60,000 nucleotides of DNA from Cristatella mucedo. Its lineage: Eukaryota > Bryozoa > Phylactolaemata > Cristatellidae. Below are positions 36,632 to 49,836 of this stretch, one piece after another (the first letter of the stretch is position 1; every line of letters begins with the position of its first letter). The notes beneath the pieces are model-generated. The model did not search any database. It saw nothing but the letters and a program-made list of their open reading frames with translations, and had not been told where the DNA came from. The stretch covers positions 331,001 to 391,000 of the forward strand of contig WPIO01000157.1 of the NCBI GenBank assembly GCA_009760855.2, in the 5' to 3' direction. The position numbers and the translations under genes are program-made.

Positions 36632-39600
36632 CTAACATTGCTAGCTGTATTTAGTCACAGAAATATAATTCGTTGAAAATAAGAGTTAAAAAATTAGGTG
36701 ATGCCTATTCCAGAGATCATCATGCTCAACATCTGTTTGCAAAACTCAATGAAATAAGTGACAATGCAGCAGCTTGCAATTAAGATTAGACTTAGTAACT
36801 AACCTTTCTGTAAACCTACTGGATGACAAACTGTGCATCACGAGTCTGACCATTAAGTAATTGGGCACCGACTCAGTGCTTTCCCAGCTTCATGATAATA
36901 TAAGCAAAAACAAAGCAAAACGTAAATACCTTAATAGCCCTTAATTATGCATCTTATAAAAGTAAATAGTGTGCACTTAGCTAGAGCTCAGATGCATATA
37001 CGTATGCATCGGGGTTCTACATGCATTTCATTTCATACAGCAAGCACATACCCCTTGCAGTCACCACGTGCAAATGAGTGCATCTGGGCCTATTAAGTTG
37101 AATGCCCAGGTGCCCCGACTTGCATTGCCCAGTGCTTATTTGCAAGGGATCCTCTCAAATATAAAGAAACAAGATCTGTGGAAAATTCTAATGCCTATTG
37201 GCATTTTATGCTTGCAAATGTGATAATGGCAATTGAAGACTGCACGATGACTACAACATACCCAAATGCCTTTTAAACTCCAGGCTCACATATGGTGTGC
37301 TATGCTTGTGACTGCAGCTACACAAGTGCATATCATTTACCAACTACCGAAGCAGTGCAGACATATAAGAAAATAAAGGCTGATTGTCCACTCGGGGGGG
37401 GGGGGGGGTGGCGATACAAATTCCTTTGCCCGCAGGTGCTGACGAATCTCTATCGTTTAATACGTACCCCATTCAACGCATGATGGTACCATGCATATGT
37501 TGGAATGAAGTCAGATGGATAACTCGATGCACCAGTTGGGTATGTAATGTAATGTAATGTATCTCTGCCTAACTCCACAGAGCCATAAAGACTATGTGGG
37601 TGTTACACAGGAGAATTTTGTATAGCACACTCACAGCCTAAGCTGTTTTTGGTACGCATTCGGTAGCCGACAGGCTTTGTCTCATGCAAGAAAGAGAAAG
37701 TGGGAGGCATAGCAGAGTCAGGAGAGCAGTTGAGGTAGTGAGTAGCATGGAAGTAGCAGCTCAGGACAGCTTAAAAGGATGAGCCATAGTCGGCAGCAGG
37801 AGATTAGTTGTCGTTTCGTAAGAATTGTGGAAGCGAGTTCCACAGTCTAGGACCTGCAGAGCTAAAGCTTCTGTCGCCAACGCTCTTTAAGCGGAAGAAT
37901 GGAACAGCTAATCTATTGTCCATACAGGACCTGAGGGCACGAGGAGGTTGAAACTGGTGCAGCAGTTTCAGCCTCCTCGTGCCCTCAGGTCCTGTAAAGA
38001 CAATAAATTAGCTGTATCACGTTTAATGCCAAACGACTGTACACAAAATGAGAGTAGGACAGAGGAAAGAGGAGCTTTCCATCCAGCCTGGACATTGGGA
38101 GAGAAGAGAGTAAGCAATAGACAAATCACGTGATCGGCCTGACAACCCCCCCCCCACAGCTACGAGAGGTAGGGCTGAAGCTGACAATCGCTTACGTAAG
38201 CTCAGCCTGCTAGTTGATTGATGGGTCCGGTTGGAGGCTGAGTGTTAGTATGTCTGCGGCAGCTCGGCTGTACATAGACGTATGCTGATCGGCCGACGGC
38301 CTCTACACATTTACCCTGTAGTTAGATGTAACGCTTCAGCTATAGGATTCAGACTGCTCTTTGGAGTAGAGAGGTGATTGGGGATGACTGATCACTGGGC
38401 TCAGTGCTCCAACCGGATTAAACAGGGGCCTAATCTAAGGTTTATTCAAAAGCCGCTCATCAATTCTGCCCCTCCCTGAGAGAGCTCGGTGGCAGCACCA
38501 GCCAATGGTTAGTCAGCTAGTTTGTGTTCACACGCTTGACTGGAGACCTGTTTTGCATTGACCTCCTATAATAATAATAATAATAATATTGCACTTGATA
38601 AAGCGCCCTCAGAGAACTTAATCTCTTTCTAGGCGCTTTACATTTGCTGCAAAGTGATACGCAATAGAATAGTAAGTAAAATCATGCTTGAAAAACAAAC
38701 AAAATGAATAACATGGTTAGGGGTTACATGCACTGGGTCAGCATGCAAATGTGGTTAGTGGCAGCATGAACAGTGTCAGCACGCATAATCACATCGAGGA
38801 CGAATCACAAGGACCCACTAAATGCTGTCCTAAATAGGTATGTTTTTAAGTTTCTTTTAAATGTGGTCAGGTCAGGGGATGTTCTGATGCAGGTCGGGAG
38901 GGAGTTCCAGGCTGTGGGAGCATACGAGCTAAATGCACGGTCTCCAAAGGATTTAAGGTTTGTACGAGGTATTTCTAGACTGTTGGATTCCGAAAAGCGG
39001 GTGGTACGATGCTTTGCCTGATGGGGTAGTATATCTGAAAGATAGGCTGGAGCCATAGAATGAAGAGACCTAAAAGTGAGCGACAAAACCTTGAAGTCAA
39101 TCCGTTGCTTGACTGGTAACCAGTGCAGGTCGGCGAGAAGTGGAGTAATGTGGCAACTGCGACGCTCACGACAGACAAGCCTAGCTGCAGAGTTTTGCAC
39201 CAGCTGCAATCGCCTGATCGCACATGCTGGTAGGCCAGTAAGCAGTGAGTTGCAGAAGTCGAGACGAGATGTCACGAATGCATGGAGCAACTTGGACGTG
39301 GTATCCTTATCTAAACAAGCCCTAATTTTAGCAATGTTATGAAGCTGAAAATAGGCTGATTTGACTGTGGAGCTGATGTGGTCGTCTAACGAGAGGTCGC
39401 TTTGGAATATGACACCTAGATTTCGAGCTGATGCAACTGGAGATATGCTGGCAGAGCCAATTTTGAAAGTCAGCCTTTCCAATTTCTGAATAACACTAGG
39501 TTTGCCCATAACTAGTAAGTTAGTTTTATCATCGTTTAGTTTTAGAAAATTTGCTGCCATCCATGATCGGATGTCATCAATGCATGCAGCAAGTGAGTTG

Positions 39601-42600
39601 AGAGAATTTGAGGTGCTCGAAGGCTGGGAGGGATCAAAGCAAAGGTACAACTGAGTGTCATCCGCATAGAAGTGAAAGCCTAGATTGTGCTTGGCAATCA
39701 CATCAGCGAGAGGGAGAGTATAAACGGTGAAAAGGACCGGACCTAGCACAGAGCCCTGAGGTACTCCATATTTTAGAGGTACTTCAGATGATCTTTGTCC
39801 ATTCACGTCAACACTCTGGAGTCTCCCACTGAGATAGGACCTGAACCACTGCAGAGCAGTGCCAGTGATGCCCAGGCGAGATGAGAGGCGCTCTAGAAGT
39901 ACTTTGTGATCGATGGTATCAAAAGCTGCCGAAAGATCGAGCAAAACAAGAAGAGACACTCTACCCATGTCTGCATTCCTAAGTAGGTCGTTGTATACCC
40001 GAAGCAATGCTGACTCTGTGGAGTGATTAGCTCTAAAGCCAGACTGGAACTTACTAGCAAGGTGTGAGGTTTCGATATACGAGTTCAGCTGGTCCGCCAC
40101 GACCCGTTCCAGTGTCTTTGATAGGAATGGTAGAAGGGAGACTGGGCGGTAGTTGCTTAAGTTCTCTTGGTCTAGTGTAGCTTTCTTGAGAAGTGGCCTG
40201 ACTACAGCTTTTTTGAAAGGTGCTGGGACCTGACCTGAGGCTAATGACATATTAATGATGTTGGTTATGCATGGCAGCAGCAGATCAATGCAACGTAGGA
40301 GCAGGACAGTGGGAATAGGGTCCAGTGGACTTGTTGTCTTCTTTGATTGAGATACGAGCTTTAGGACTACATCACTAGTGACCTGTTTAAATGCAGACAT
40401 TGAGGCGCAGCCAGGAACCGAGGAACAGCATTCTAGTGGGAAGGTTGTCATCGCAGGGATGGATTCCCTGATTTTGTCTATCTTCTGCACAAAGAATCGA
40501 GAGAAGCGATCGGCTAGATCATCACAAGGATCATCAGGTAAGGAGCTAACCTGGGAACGGTTGAGGAGATGGTTTATTGTCGACATCAGCATTTTTGGAT
40601 TGTGCATCTGTGATTCAACAATGTTTCTATAGAAGCTAGACTTAGCCTTTGCTAGGATCGATTGGTACGACCTACAGTAGTCTTCATATGCCTGTCGATG
40701 GACAGTTAGTCCGGATCTTTTGTATGCCTTTTCAAGCTTTCGTTTAGTAGACTTGGCTAGTTTAATGTCTGTGGTAAACCATAGGCCGTCTGGGCGGGGG
40801 CGCACAGTGCGCTTTGTCAAAGGTGCAAACTCGTCGAGCGTGTCAGCTAGTGTCGTGTTGTAGCAATCTACCAGTGATGACAGATCGGAGGGATGACTGA
40901 GCAGCAAAGGTGAAGCAGATATGCTCGCACGGACAGCATCGATGTCAAGGGTCTTGAGGTTTCGCGATTCACAGGTTATTTTAGAGGAGAATGTGGGCAC
41001 ACACTGTAGATTGAATGAGATCTGCATGTGGTCAGATAAGCAGGATTCTATAATATTAATTCCTTATTAAGCATTAAGGATAATAAGGATATTAAGGATA
41101 TTGGCATGCACTATGCTCGTACGAAAAACAAAGCGCATATACCGACTTCAAAAACTTCAAGCATTAGGAATACAAGCAGTTTTAGGCCACGGCTGCAAGT
41201 ATGGAATAATTCCTCAGCAAGCACGAGCAACAGCGACTTCTCGTCTAAGCACAACCGAGCCTGCCTAGTATCAGGTCAGCATAACTCATGTAGTGCAGTG
41301 CCGCCATCACTTGCCTTAGAGAAAGTACTACCAGGCTGCCATGCACGACTTAGATGGTAGACGCACACAATAGGAATCCAGATGATGATCGTCAAGGGTA
41401 ACAAGAAAATAATGGCCCACACCCATTGTGGGTACACGTCCCAGTTTCGCTCCTCTGCCCACATGAACACAATCGTAGCCTACAACATTAGAATGCCACT
41501 GGTTTGCATATAAGGGCGTAGCAATCCAGCCCTGCCCTTCACCAGCAGGGCTACCCTTTCTCGAATCTAGCGCTTTGCTTACCGCAAGCAGCAAGGGTGC
41601 TGTAAAGTGCCAGCATATGGTCCAATATATAGAAAGGCGCTGACCAGTCATCAGAGCGATATCTTTTGCAAATCGTTCATATCCTAGAACGAACCACTCT
41701 GTTCTGTTAGCTTCGTTGCTATAACATTGAAACGCTGGTAGGGCAACATTGCACAGCACCGGAGCTTAACCGCCCCTATACGGCCTAGTTCTATTCATAT
41801 GTTGATGACAAGAGCCCAGCAAATAATGTACTTTCTTTGCTGGGTGAGCCTGCAGCCACGTGTGAGGGGTCAGATGGGCGATAAGAATTTAGGGCCTGAA
41901 GGAGATAAGCCTTGCTCCGGCCTACAAATCACAGTAGTGGCTGAAGAGGTGTGCCTGGTTCCAGGCCCCTTCAAAATTGCCCTAATGGTTGCCCAAGCCG
42001 GGTTGCTACTATCGTCACAGTCCATGTACAAGTATAAGATGGTATTTCTTAAGCCTGGTTCTTTGCTCACTATAATATTTGTACTTCTAGTGATATTTAT
42101 TATAATGATATTTGTACTTAATATATGTACTACTTATACTAACATTGGTTGGCAGCACAACTATTATTTCTCCTATTAAGAAAGCAACAAGAGCAAGAGC
42201 AACTGTAGTGAGTTTCTGCAATTGCCTAGAGCATTTGACGATCAAGGACAGCTTTCAGTGAGAGTTTCCCATTACTATGGCTGCAAGGCTAGTCTTCAAG
42301 TCCCAGAGGTTTGAGCACACGTCTTTTTTGCTAAAAGAGCTAGGATGGATTCCGGTTGATCAACGGTTACAGAGCAAAGTTCTTATGCTGACCCACAAGG
42401 CCCGCCACGGCTTGGCTCCTTCGTACCTAGCTGAACTGCTGCACCAGTTTCAGCCTCTTTGTGCTCTCAGGTCCTGTATGGACAATAAATTAGCTGTTCC
42501 ATTCCTCTGCTTAAAGACTATCGGCGATGGAAGCTTTAGCTCTGCAGGCCCCAGGCTGTGGAACTTGCTTCCACAATTCTTACGAAATGACAACTAATCT

Positions 42601-45600
42601 CCTGCTGCCGACTATGGCTCATCCTTTCCAGCGGTCCTGAGCTGCTACTTACATGCTACTCACTACCTCAACTGCTCTCCTGACTCTGCTATGCCTCCCA
42701 CTTTCTCTTTCTTGCGTGAGACGAAGTCTGTCGGCTACCGAATGCGTACCGAAAGCGGCTTAGGCTGTGAGTGCACTATACAAAACTCTCCTACGTAACA
42801 CTCACATGGTCTTTATGACTTTGTGGAGTTACAGACGGAGATACATTACATTATTTAACTTGTGGTTCAGAACTGCCGTCTCCCCTTGACCGCAGGATTG
42901 CTGCCTGACTTGACTGTGGAGCTGATATGGACGTCTAGTGGAATGTCACTTTGGAACAAGAGAGCCAGCCAGATTTTGTGCAAGTGCTCAAAGAGATTCT
43001 CTGGCCGAGCCTATTTTGAGGGATAGCGTGACTAAATTTTGAGTAGCACTAGGTTTGCATATGACAAGTAAGTATATTTTTATGGTAGTAAAATTTAGAA
43101 ATTGTGTTGCTATCCTAGTGCAAATGTCAGCAATATATCAAGGGAGCGGGGAGAGTTTGATTTGCTGGAAGGCAGTGATGAATCCCAACCTGGGTGTGTA
43201 GCTGTGTATCATCTACATACAAGGACAGCCTAAATCATGCTTGACGATTACATTGGCAAGAGGGAGTGTTTCAATTGTGAAGAGAGTGGACCAAGCACAG
43301 ACTCTGGGCTATCCTGTATTTAGAGGCTTTGATGATTGTTGCCCAATGACATCAATGCCCTGGAGTCTCTCACTGAGATAGGAGAATAGATGGCTAGCAT
43401 GGTCAGCCGAGATCTTGAAAGTCTCAATTACTGCTAACCACTCAGCAGTAGGTTGAGTGACGACCTAATGATTGTGCACATTAGCAGGCTGCACGTATAG
43501 AATAAGTGTAAACAGATCGCAATCTGGTTAGTGTCATGGTCACTAAGCATTGCTCAGCTGCATGTAAATCTCCATGTATAAGTGAGAGCCGAGATTATGC
43601 CTTCCTAAACATGACATGGAGAATTTCTTGGTCGTGACATTGTGCTAACATACCAATGGACTCGTCTTTATGGTAAAGCGACCTTGCAAATAACGTACGA
43701 TGTCCACAGTTACAATGGAGAAGTAAATTAAGCTCACAATCATTTCTGCAACAAGATCAGCCGTCTATTGGGCACTTCAACAGAGAAGTAGGAACATCGT
43801 GGCATATACTGAGCCTAGATAGTGCAGATTTTGGGCTAGATCATGTGCTGAAAAGCTGAAAAACGGCAGTAGCAACAAAGATCCTCACACTGGTTTCTTC
43901 TATTTGTGGAGCACAGGCTTTTTATGAACTTTATAGTTTTATAGGCATGCTACTTGGCTGCTTTTGCATGCTTGCCTAATCACGATACCCTGCTTGTCTC
44001 TAACTATTGGTTAGTTCTTCTCTTGCAGTGATCTGTAAATTGAATAAGTAGACATTCAGTTCTTTTAGGACACTATACGACTGTAATATTGTTACCATTA
44101 TAGTTTAAATGTCCCAAAATTTTATATCAAATGTTGCATGTTAAATTGTCTTTATTCTGCTCAGATCAATCACTCAACTTAGGAATGGGTCATATCATTG
44201 CATGCTAGCACGAACCTTCTCTTTCAAATTTATTTGTAAATACCTTTAGATAATGCCACCAAAGAATATAACAGCTGTCTTTTCTAGTAGAATGTCAGCC
44301 TTTACAATTAAACCGATTGACCATTTTAAATTAAAAAAATATGCTACATATAGTTTTCACTCGAAATCTCTTCTACTGCCAAAACGGCTGTGTTTGAATG
44401 GCTTGCAATCGCCTCCAACGACTAAGGTTCAGGGCTTGAGCCCCCTGCATATGTAAAGGGCCTGGTATCTTTATTTCTAAGTCAAGAAAGGCTTATCGTT
44501 GCCGCCTAGTCGCCTAGTAATGAACATTGGGAATCGGAATACGTTTTATTGGCTTTACCTGGTAATCTTCAAAGCATGAATACTGTATCAATTAAATTTT
44601 TCGCTTTAAGAATCAGCCAACTATGTCTACCAATCGGACCAGTTGGCCTTATTATTTTTCGAAAACGGTTAAAATGACATTCCAGCAAGTTAGATAAGGC
44701 TTGGAGGCCAAAGGGTCACACATATGGGCATAATTAGAATAAATCGGCTCCGACAGAAGGTTAGATTAGGTGGCAAGCGATTGCACTCCACTCTCAGCTC
44801 TTGCGAACGAGAAAATTTTGTCAAGCCTCAAAGCTGAGTCAAACATGCAAGAATTGACCATGGCTAAGTGAAAATTTGATGCAGCGATACATACCATAGA
44901 TCCACAGAATCGTCACGACTTCGCAAAATGCAATCATTAGGATTGCCCAGCTGCTTGTGCCTTGGGATAGGACAGTCACCATTTCGTAGCCTGCCTGTTA
45001 AAGATGCTCATCAGTTAGTCTGACCCCTATGCAGCATTGTTGCTGGATCGTTAGCAAGCAGCCTGTCCAAGCTCGAGGCGATAATCAGAAATTGCTGCAA
45101 ACTGTTGGCGTGAATTCATAGCAGCCAATTAACCAATCAAAGAGTCATCATAACGAATGTGTACAAAGAGCTCTTAGAGCTCCTTTTGCTCAAAGGTGAT
45201 TATGTCTCAAGCAACTTTAGACCCCGGAAGGTTTAACATAATAATTTCCCATCCCCGGTGAATGCAAAGTAATAAGAAGTTACGGCCATAATTTGCATCT
45301 TAATGAGTCTCCACTCTACAGCATTACCCTACAGCTCTAGTAATCATCGTTGTCTATGCTAATTTAATCCGACTTGTAAAAACTTGTGAATAGTACACTA
45401 CTGGTCACCAAGATGACATTTAAGCTCATCGTCTTGAAAGATTTTCAGTTTAGCAGCAACGTCTTTTAAGTTATGCTTGATATATTTGTGCAAAAAGCGT
45501 CAGATACTGCACAGGAGGCATGATAGTTACATCAAATTTACCATCAGACTTCCCAAAAATTCATACAGCTTAATTGCCTCTTTGTTTTCATGCAATTAGA

Positions 45601-48600
45601 GGGGCAAAACACTAGTTAGCTTTCTTGAGGTTGCAGCAGATTTCAGTGTCTTTTGCTACAGCAGTTATCTTTTGTGCGTATCTGCTACCTTGGGTGAATT
45701 CGTATGACTTACTTTGTGTGCGTATCTGCTAACTTGGGCGAAATGGTATGACTTACACACCTCTCTACCTCTCTTCTCCACTCTGAGGATCGATTTGGGT
45801 GAATCGGTATGGTCACTTTTTTTTGTTGGCTACTGGACAGTCTTCTGGCCAAGTGTAATTGCTTTAGAAAGTTTCCACAATATAACATTCGAGTAGAGCC
45901 AATCGTTGATTCCGCTCTAATTCGTTCATTTGACAGAGCTTGCATGGTCAAATCTTCTTTGTTTCTTCAGAAAAATTCTTTTGCTACCCCATACTCGACT
46001 ACTTTGTAGGAAGTTGCTATCCTACACTCGACATATTAGCCGTACTTAGGCTACCAGATACAATCATTGGTAGTCCTGAACTACCCCACCCTTTCACTAA
46101 GTGGGTCGTAGGGTCGCATTGCAAGCGTTTAGGCACATGGCATTTTAAGGAATCTAAATGGAAAAGATTTTTCAAAGGCAACCGAAAGGAAGTCTGTGGA
46201 AACTTGCAAAGCAGTTTACCGTACACACAAAAGCATACTACTAGGGCCATTGAAAAGGCACTGCTAGTAAGGACCATGGAAGCTGCCATTTTTCGGGGTA
46301 GGTCACGTATCTCAAGTTTTCATCACGGCAGATAGTACACAATATGATTTTTGTTTCACACTCTTGCATTTAATCAATAGAGTTATACTTCACAGGTATT
46401 GGGTCATGAACTCGACAAAGGGCACGGAACTCGATCGATGGACCATTTTCCTGCAAAAATAGATCCGCGTGGCAATAAGTTTATGATTAAGCATTCTGTG
46501 TGTAGCTTTGGATGTGTCTTTGTGTTGAATTTTACTAACTGGGTTTTTATTTGAACGTTAGCGTAAAGCCACACGTATACTGTCCGATCCTATAAAGACT
46601 AGCTGATAATCCAGCTAAAAGGATTGTTGAGATGTAAGACTTTTGATCGAGTAAATACGTTTCTAACATTTAGCCTTCCTTTAGGTTCGATCGACAGAAG
46701 AGTCATATACCGTCGAATAAACCGTCGAATCAAGAGCTGCTGACAAAATACGGTCTTTTAGATCCCATTTCCTCAAGCTTACAGTCAGCTTGTTTTCCGA
46801 GATAAGCAAGCTCATCAAACGACTTGGCAGCATGTAGCTCAATCTTATGCATAACACGATTGCTTTAACCAAAGTCAGCAAAGTTCGAAGTTTGTCTGCA
46901 TTGTCACGCGCTATTTTTCTAACTTAATAACCATATGGGAGGTACTTGTTTGTCCAGATTGCCTTCGGGGCCTATTTTGCTTACATAATGTAATAGAATA
47001 TAACAATGCACTCGATAAAGCGCCCTCAGAGAACTCGATCTCTTCCTAGGCGCTTTACATTTGCTGCAAAGGGAAACGCGATTGAATCATGAGTAATATC
47101 ATGCTTGATAAACAACATGCATAACATGGTTAGGGGTGACATGCACAGGGACAGCATGCAAATGTGGTTAGTGGCAGCATGCACAGTGTCAGCACGCATA
47201 AGCACATCAAGGACGAATCACAGGGACCCACTAAATGCTGTCCTAAATAGGTGTGTTTTTAAGTTCTTTTTAAATGTGGTCAAGTCAGGGGATGTTGTGA
47301 TGCATGTCGGGAGGGAGTTCCAGGCTTTGGGAGCATACGAACTAAATGCACGGTCTCCAAAGGATTTGAGGTTTGTACTAGGCAGTGGTAATCTGAAACT
47401 GTTGGATTCCGAAAAGCGGTGGTACGATGCTTGTCCTGGTGGGGGAGTAGATCTGAGAGATAGGCTGGAGCCAAAGAATGAAGTGATCTAAAAGTGAGGG
47501 ACAAAACTTTAAAGTCGATCCGTTGCTTGACTGGTAGCCAGTGTGCAACTTGAAGCCACTAGATTGCTCCTGTGATTGGTCAAGTCACAGTCGCTCTCAC
47601 CACATACGCCTAAAAGTAGAAATGCGTTCTACTTCTTCCTGAAAAAGATCCTCTGATTATCATTCAGTAGCCAAAGAAGTCAGGGGAGCATAGGTACGTC
47701 CATTCAAGATCGGCCCTTGAAAACATGGTTTCGCGTCGGCCTATTAGTGTACCGTCACTGCATTTTGAGTGAAGCCTTAAAAGCAAGACAGCTGATACAA
47801 TAAATAATGAGAAGAAAGGGGCTTTTGAGCTGCGCGCCTTTGGCTCAGAGCTCCAGACTTTGCCAAAGCAAGAGGAACTGCACATTTTTAGATGGCTTAA
47901 AGAATTTTTCCAGACAGATTTGTAAGAAAAGGCATTTAGACCTAGTGCCACACCCCTCAATGTCGAAGTTTAGCTCTTGTGCCACAATCCTTCATTTGTT
48001 CTTGAATACATCTATGGCTGTGCTTTGATCCATTTATTTCATCCAGCACCTCAAATGTTCTTAATTCGCTTGCTGCTCGTATTGCCTCTTCGATTCTAAC
48101 CTTTTCAAATCGAAATATGACGATACTAAAGTAACAGCTATTGAAAACCTAGTGTCAATCAGAAACTGTGTAATGTAAACTAATGTAATGTAATGCATCT
48201 CCGTCAGTAACTCCACAAAGTCATAAAGACCATGTGGGTGTTTACGCAGGAGAGTTTTGCATAGCGCACTCAGAGCCTAAACGGCTTTCGGTACGCATCC
48301 GGTAGCCAACAGACTTCATCTCACGCAACAAACAGAAAGTGGGAAGCATAGCATCATCTCATGCAACAAAGAGAAAGTGGGGAAGCACAGCAGAGTCAGT
48401 ACCGCAGTTGAAGTAGTGAGTAGCATGGAGGTTGCAGCTCAGGACTGCTGAAAAGGATGAGCCATAGTCGGCAGCAGGAGATCAGTTGTCGTTTCGTAAG
48501 AATTGTGGAAACGAGTTCCACAGCCTAGGACCTGCAGAGCTAAGGCTTCTGTAGCCAACGGTCTTTAAGCGGAGAAATGGAACAGCTAATTTACTGTCCA

Positions 48601-49430
48601 TACAGGACCTGAGGGCAGGAGGAGGCTGAAACTGGTGCAGCAGTTCAGCTAGGTATGGAGGTGCCAAGCCGTGGCGGACCTTGTGGGTCAGCATAAGAAC
48701 TTTGCTCTGCAGAAAACCTCCCTAGAATTTATTTTTGGCCAGTATATTCAGTGTAGCCACTGCATCGAATCTGCATGTCAGATTCCAAAGCACAACCATT
48801 TTAGTGCTTGCATTTGTGATGACCCACCTAACACTCTGTACACTCTCTCTCTTTGCACGTCTTCCTGCCTGCATATTCAGAAGCTAATAGAAGGTGCAAA
48901 ACCTGGCAGCAAGGCTTGTCTGTCGTCAATATCAATGCTGTCACTTTTCACCACTTCTCTCCGACCACATCTTCCCTTTCTGCAGCTTACCTAACTGAAT
49001 ACTTACTCCTTAGGCTCTCCTTCGTACCACCTGCCTCATACTCTGGACATTTAGCTGTGTCTTCTAACTAACCAGAAAGCTGGCAAAGTATATCTAGACC
49101 GAAAATGGAAGAAAGAGACTTGATGGAAGCAGCTGACACGAATGACATCGCCTATCACTTTGACCTTAAACATCCCAGACCACCTAGCTGGCTTGCAGTC
49201 TTTAAAACTAGCCTTGCTAAATTCTGGGAGCATCATTCATGACATATTGATGAACCATGATAAGGCTCTTGGACTTTATTCACTGCTAGGCATGAAGTCA
49301 GTGGCTGCCCATCGTGCAAACTGGCTGGAAGAATTAATTTTCTGCCGGACCATACGATAATTTCGGACACCCGGTTCCAAACAATTTATATCAAATGTAG
49401 CAATGTGGACACACTCCTTGTGTGTGCGCG

Positions 49431-49522
<92 letters not shown>

Positions 49523-49805
49523 CATGGTAGCGTCATCTCAGCACCTTGTATCTCTTCTACTGTAATTCTAAATGGCTTTTTTCTACTATCTCTGGGAAAA
49601 TCTTAAAAATTTAGTGAATAGTCAGACGGTGCAGAAATGAACTAATTTGTAGCTGCAATGCACATACAGTGCAAACTGGCTGGAAGAATTAATTTTCTGC
49701 CGGACCATAGGATAATTTCGGACACCCGGTTCCAAACAACTTATATATGAAATGTAGCAATGTGGACATATTCCTTGTATGTGTGTGTGTGCTCGCGTGT
49801 GTGTG

Positions 49806-49836
<31 letters not shown>

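Noticed and set aside
41799-42179. 126-codon plus-strand frame in an SLC6 intron with a hydrophobic end
   Set aside because: The hydrophobic part is AT-rich low-complexity sequence. No motif and no splice support.
46017-46289. 90-codon minus-strand frame starting MAASMVLTSSAFSMALVV with a hydrophobic start
   Set aside because: Good start context, but no family recognised. It does not fit SLC6 phases and lies inside an SLC6 intron. Kept as unassigned.
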